From: JBBAGE01 sp041655055
GTDB taxonomy: Bacteria > Pseudomonadota > Alphaproteobacteria > Rhodobacterales > Rhodobacteraceae
Direction of reading: 5' to 3'
Length of the DNA: 14,591 nt
NCBI GenBank assembly: GCA_041655055.1
Contig: JBBAGE010000046.1
Span: 1 to 14,591, forward strand
Position numbers and translations under genes: made by a program. Each line of letters opens with the position of its first letter. Within the stretch, counting starts at the first letter, position 1. The notes below the pieces were generated by a model that saw nothing but the letters and a program-made list of their open reading frames with translations, had not been told where the DNA came from and did not search any database. Of the stretch, positions 13,287 through 14,591 are shown piece after piece.

Positions 13287-14591
13287 ATGACTGAGCGACG
13301 CAAGATCATCATCGACGGGCGCGAGATCGAGGTCGATCCTGCGATGACATTGATTCAGGCCTGCGACGTTGCCGGGATCGAGGTGCCGCGTTTTTGCTAT
13401 CACGAGCGGCTTTCGATCGCGGGCAATTGCCGGATGTGTCTGGTCGAGGTTGTGGGCGGGCCGCCGAAGCCTGCCGCCTCTTGCGCGATGCAGGTGCGCG
13501 ATCTGCGCCCCGGCCCGGACGGCCAACCGCCGCAGGTGCGGACCAACTCGCCCATGGTGCGCAAGGCGCGCGAAGGGGTGATGGAGTTTCTGCTGATCAA
13601 CCATCCGCTGGATTGCCCGATCTGCGATCAGGGCGGCGAATGCGATCTGCAGGATCAGGCGATGGCTTACGGCGTCGATTTCAGCCGCTACCGCGAACCG
13701 AAGCGCGCGGTCGAAGATCTGTATCTGGGCCCGCTGGTCGAAACCCATATGACGCGCTGTATTTCGTGCACCCGCTGCGTGCGGTTCACCACCGAGGTGG
13801 CGGGGATCACCCAGATGGGCCAGACCGGCCGGGGCGAGGATGCCGAAATCACCACCTATCTGGGCCAGACGCTCGACAGCAATTTGCAGGGCAATATCAT
13901 TGATCTCTGCCCGGTGGGGGCGCTGGTGTCCAAACCCTATGCCTTTACCGCGCGGCCTTGGGAATTGACCAAGACCGAAACGATTGACGTGATGGATGCG
14001 CTGGGCTCTAGCATCCGGGTGGATACCAAGGGGCGCGAAGTGATGCGCATCCTGCCGCGCAATCATGATGGCGTGAACGAGGAATGGATTTCCGACAAGA
14101 CCCGCTTCGTGTGGGACGGGCTGCGCCGGCAACGGCTGGATGTGCCCTATATCCGCGTCGATGGTAAATTGCGGCCCGCCACCTGGCCCATGGCGCTTTC
14201 GGCGGCGGCTGCGGCGATCAAGGGGCGCAAACTGGCGGGGCTGATCGGTGATCTGGCCCCGGCCGAGGCGATTTTTGCGCTTAAGCAACTGGTCGAAGGG
14301 CAGGGCGGGCGCGTGGAATCCCGCCTTGACGGGGCGAAACTGCCTGCGGGCAATCGCGGCGCCTATGTCGGCACCGCGCGGATCGAAGATATCGACAGCG
14401 CGAAGCGCATCCTGCTGATCGGCACCAAGCCGCGCGACGAAGCACCGGTGCTGAACGCGCGCATCCGCAAGGCCTGGGCCAATGGCGCCGATGTGGCGCT
14501 GGTGGGCGCGCCGGTGGATCTGACCTATGATTATTACCATCTGGGCCATGACCGCGCGGCGCTGGCGGGGCTGTTGAGCGATGATCTGGCC
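13287..14591 (+). CDS. nuoG: NADH-quinone oxidoreductase subunit G (NuoG), N-terminal part, cut by window end
   Basis: NuoG is the large iron-sulfur subunit of the NADH-oxidising module. The window holds 435 codons of a protein normally near 670-690 residues in alphaproteobacteria. Ligands for 2Fe-2S N1b are Cys37, Cys48, Cys51 and Cys66; for 4Fe-4S N5, His106, Cys110, Cys113 and Cys119; for 4Fe-4S N4, Cys158, Cys161, Cys164 and Cys208. After Cys208 there is no further Cys to the edge, so the extra N7 cluster of E. coli/Thermus-type NuoG is absent, as in Paracoccus and mitochondria. The molybdopterin-oxidoreductase-like domain starts near residue 220. The ATG at 13287 has AGGTGAG just upstream, overlapping the end of the previous gene. 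Confidence 0.97.
   Translation, partial: MTERRKIIIDGREIEVDPAMTLIQACDVAGIEVPRFCYHERLSIAGNCRMCLVEVVGGPPKPAASCAMQVRDLRPGPDGQPPQVRTNSPMVRKAREGVMEFLLINHPLDCPICDQGGECDLQDQAMAYGVDFSRYREPKRAVEDLYLGPLVETHMTRCISCTRCVRFTTEVAGITQMGQTGRGEDAEITTYLGQTLDSNLQGNIIDLCPVGALVSKPYAFTARPWELTKTETIDVMDALGSSIRVDTKGREVMRILPRNHDGVNEEWISDKTRFVWDGLRRQRLDVPYIRVDGKLRPATWPMALSAAAAAIKGRKLAGLIGDLAPAEAIFALKQLVEGQGGRVESRLDGAKLPAGNRGAYVGTARIEDIDSAKRILLIGTKPRDEAPVLNARIRKAWANGADVALVGAPVDLTYDYYHLGHDRAALAGLLSDDLA

Noticed and set aside
12978..14549. A 523-codon minus-strand frame opposite copy 2 and nuoG
   Set aside because: It is antisense to nuoG with its clear Fe-S motifs; the translation looks like a shadow and shows no family features.

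Overview
The window looks like a chromosomal segment of a GC-rich alphaproteobacterium, most likely of the order Rhodobacterales. The main reason is the complex I (NADH:quinone oxidoreductase) cluster. It runs nuoA-B-C-D-E-F-G with extra small reading frames between the subunit genes, as described for Paracoccus and Rhodobacter. NuoE carries a long C-terminal extension, and the visible part of NuoG is of the Paracoccus/mitochondrial type, without N7 cluster cysteines. I cannot name a genus from the sequence alone.

Left part, minus strand (positions 3829 down to 1): glmU, glmS and an AlkD-like DNA alkylation repair gene form a tight operon. glmU and glmS are 4 bases apart, and glmS overlaps the repair gene by ATGA. 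GlmS makes glucosamine-6-phosphate and GlmU carries out the last two steps to UDP-GlcNAc, for peptidoglycan and lipopolysaccharide. The glmM step between them is not in the window. The repair gene runs off the left edge.

Middle, plus strand (3956-5827): divergent from glmU lie a HAD phosphatase of the phosphoglycolate phosphatase type and, 3 bases later, a DegT/DnrJ/EryC1/StrS-type PLP aminotransferase of unknown substrate. A 131-base gap with a candidate promoter separates them from the nuo genes.

Right part, plus strand (5959-14591): the genes are nuoA, nuoB, nuoC, a PAPS-dependent sulfotransferase gene, nuoD, nuoE with an HhH-like C-terminal domain, a 72-residue two-helix membrane protein, nuoF, two tandem small exported proteins, and nuoG, which is cut by the window end. 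Most junctions overlap or are within a few bases, so this reads as one transcription unit. The exceptions are a 10-base gap before nuoF and a 194-base gap after it.

Two things stand out. A complete sulfotransferase gene sits precisely between nuoC and nuoD. Between nuoF and nuoG, the two small exported proteins are diverged copies of each other: they align without gaps from a shared cysteine to the last residue, with the second cysteine at the same spacing. I saw no tRNA, rRNA, CRISPR array, insertion sequence or convincing intrinsic terminator.
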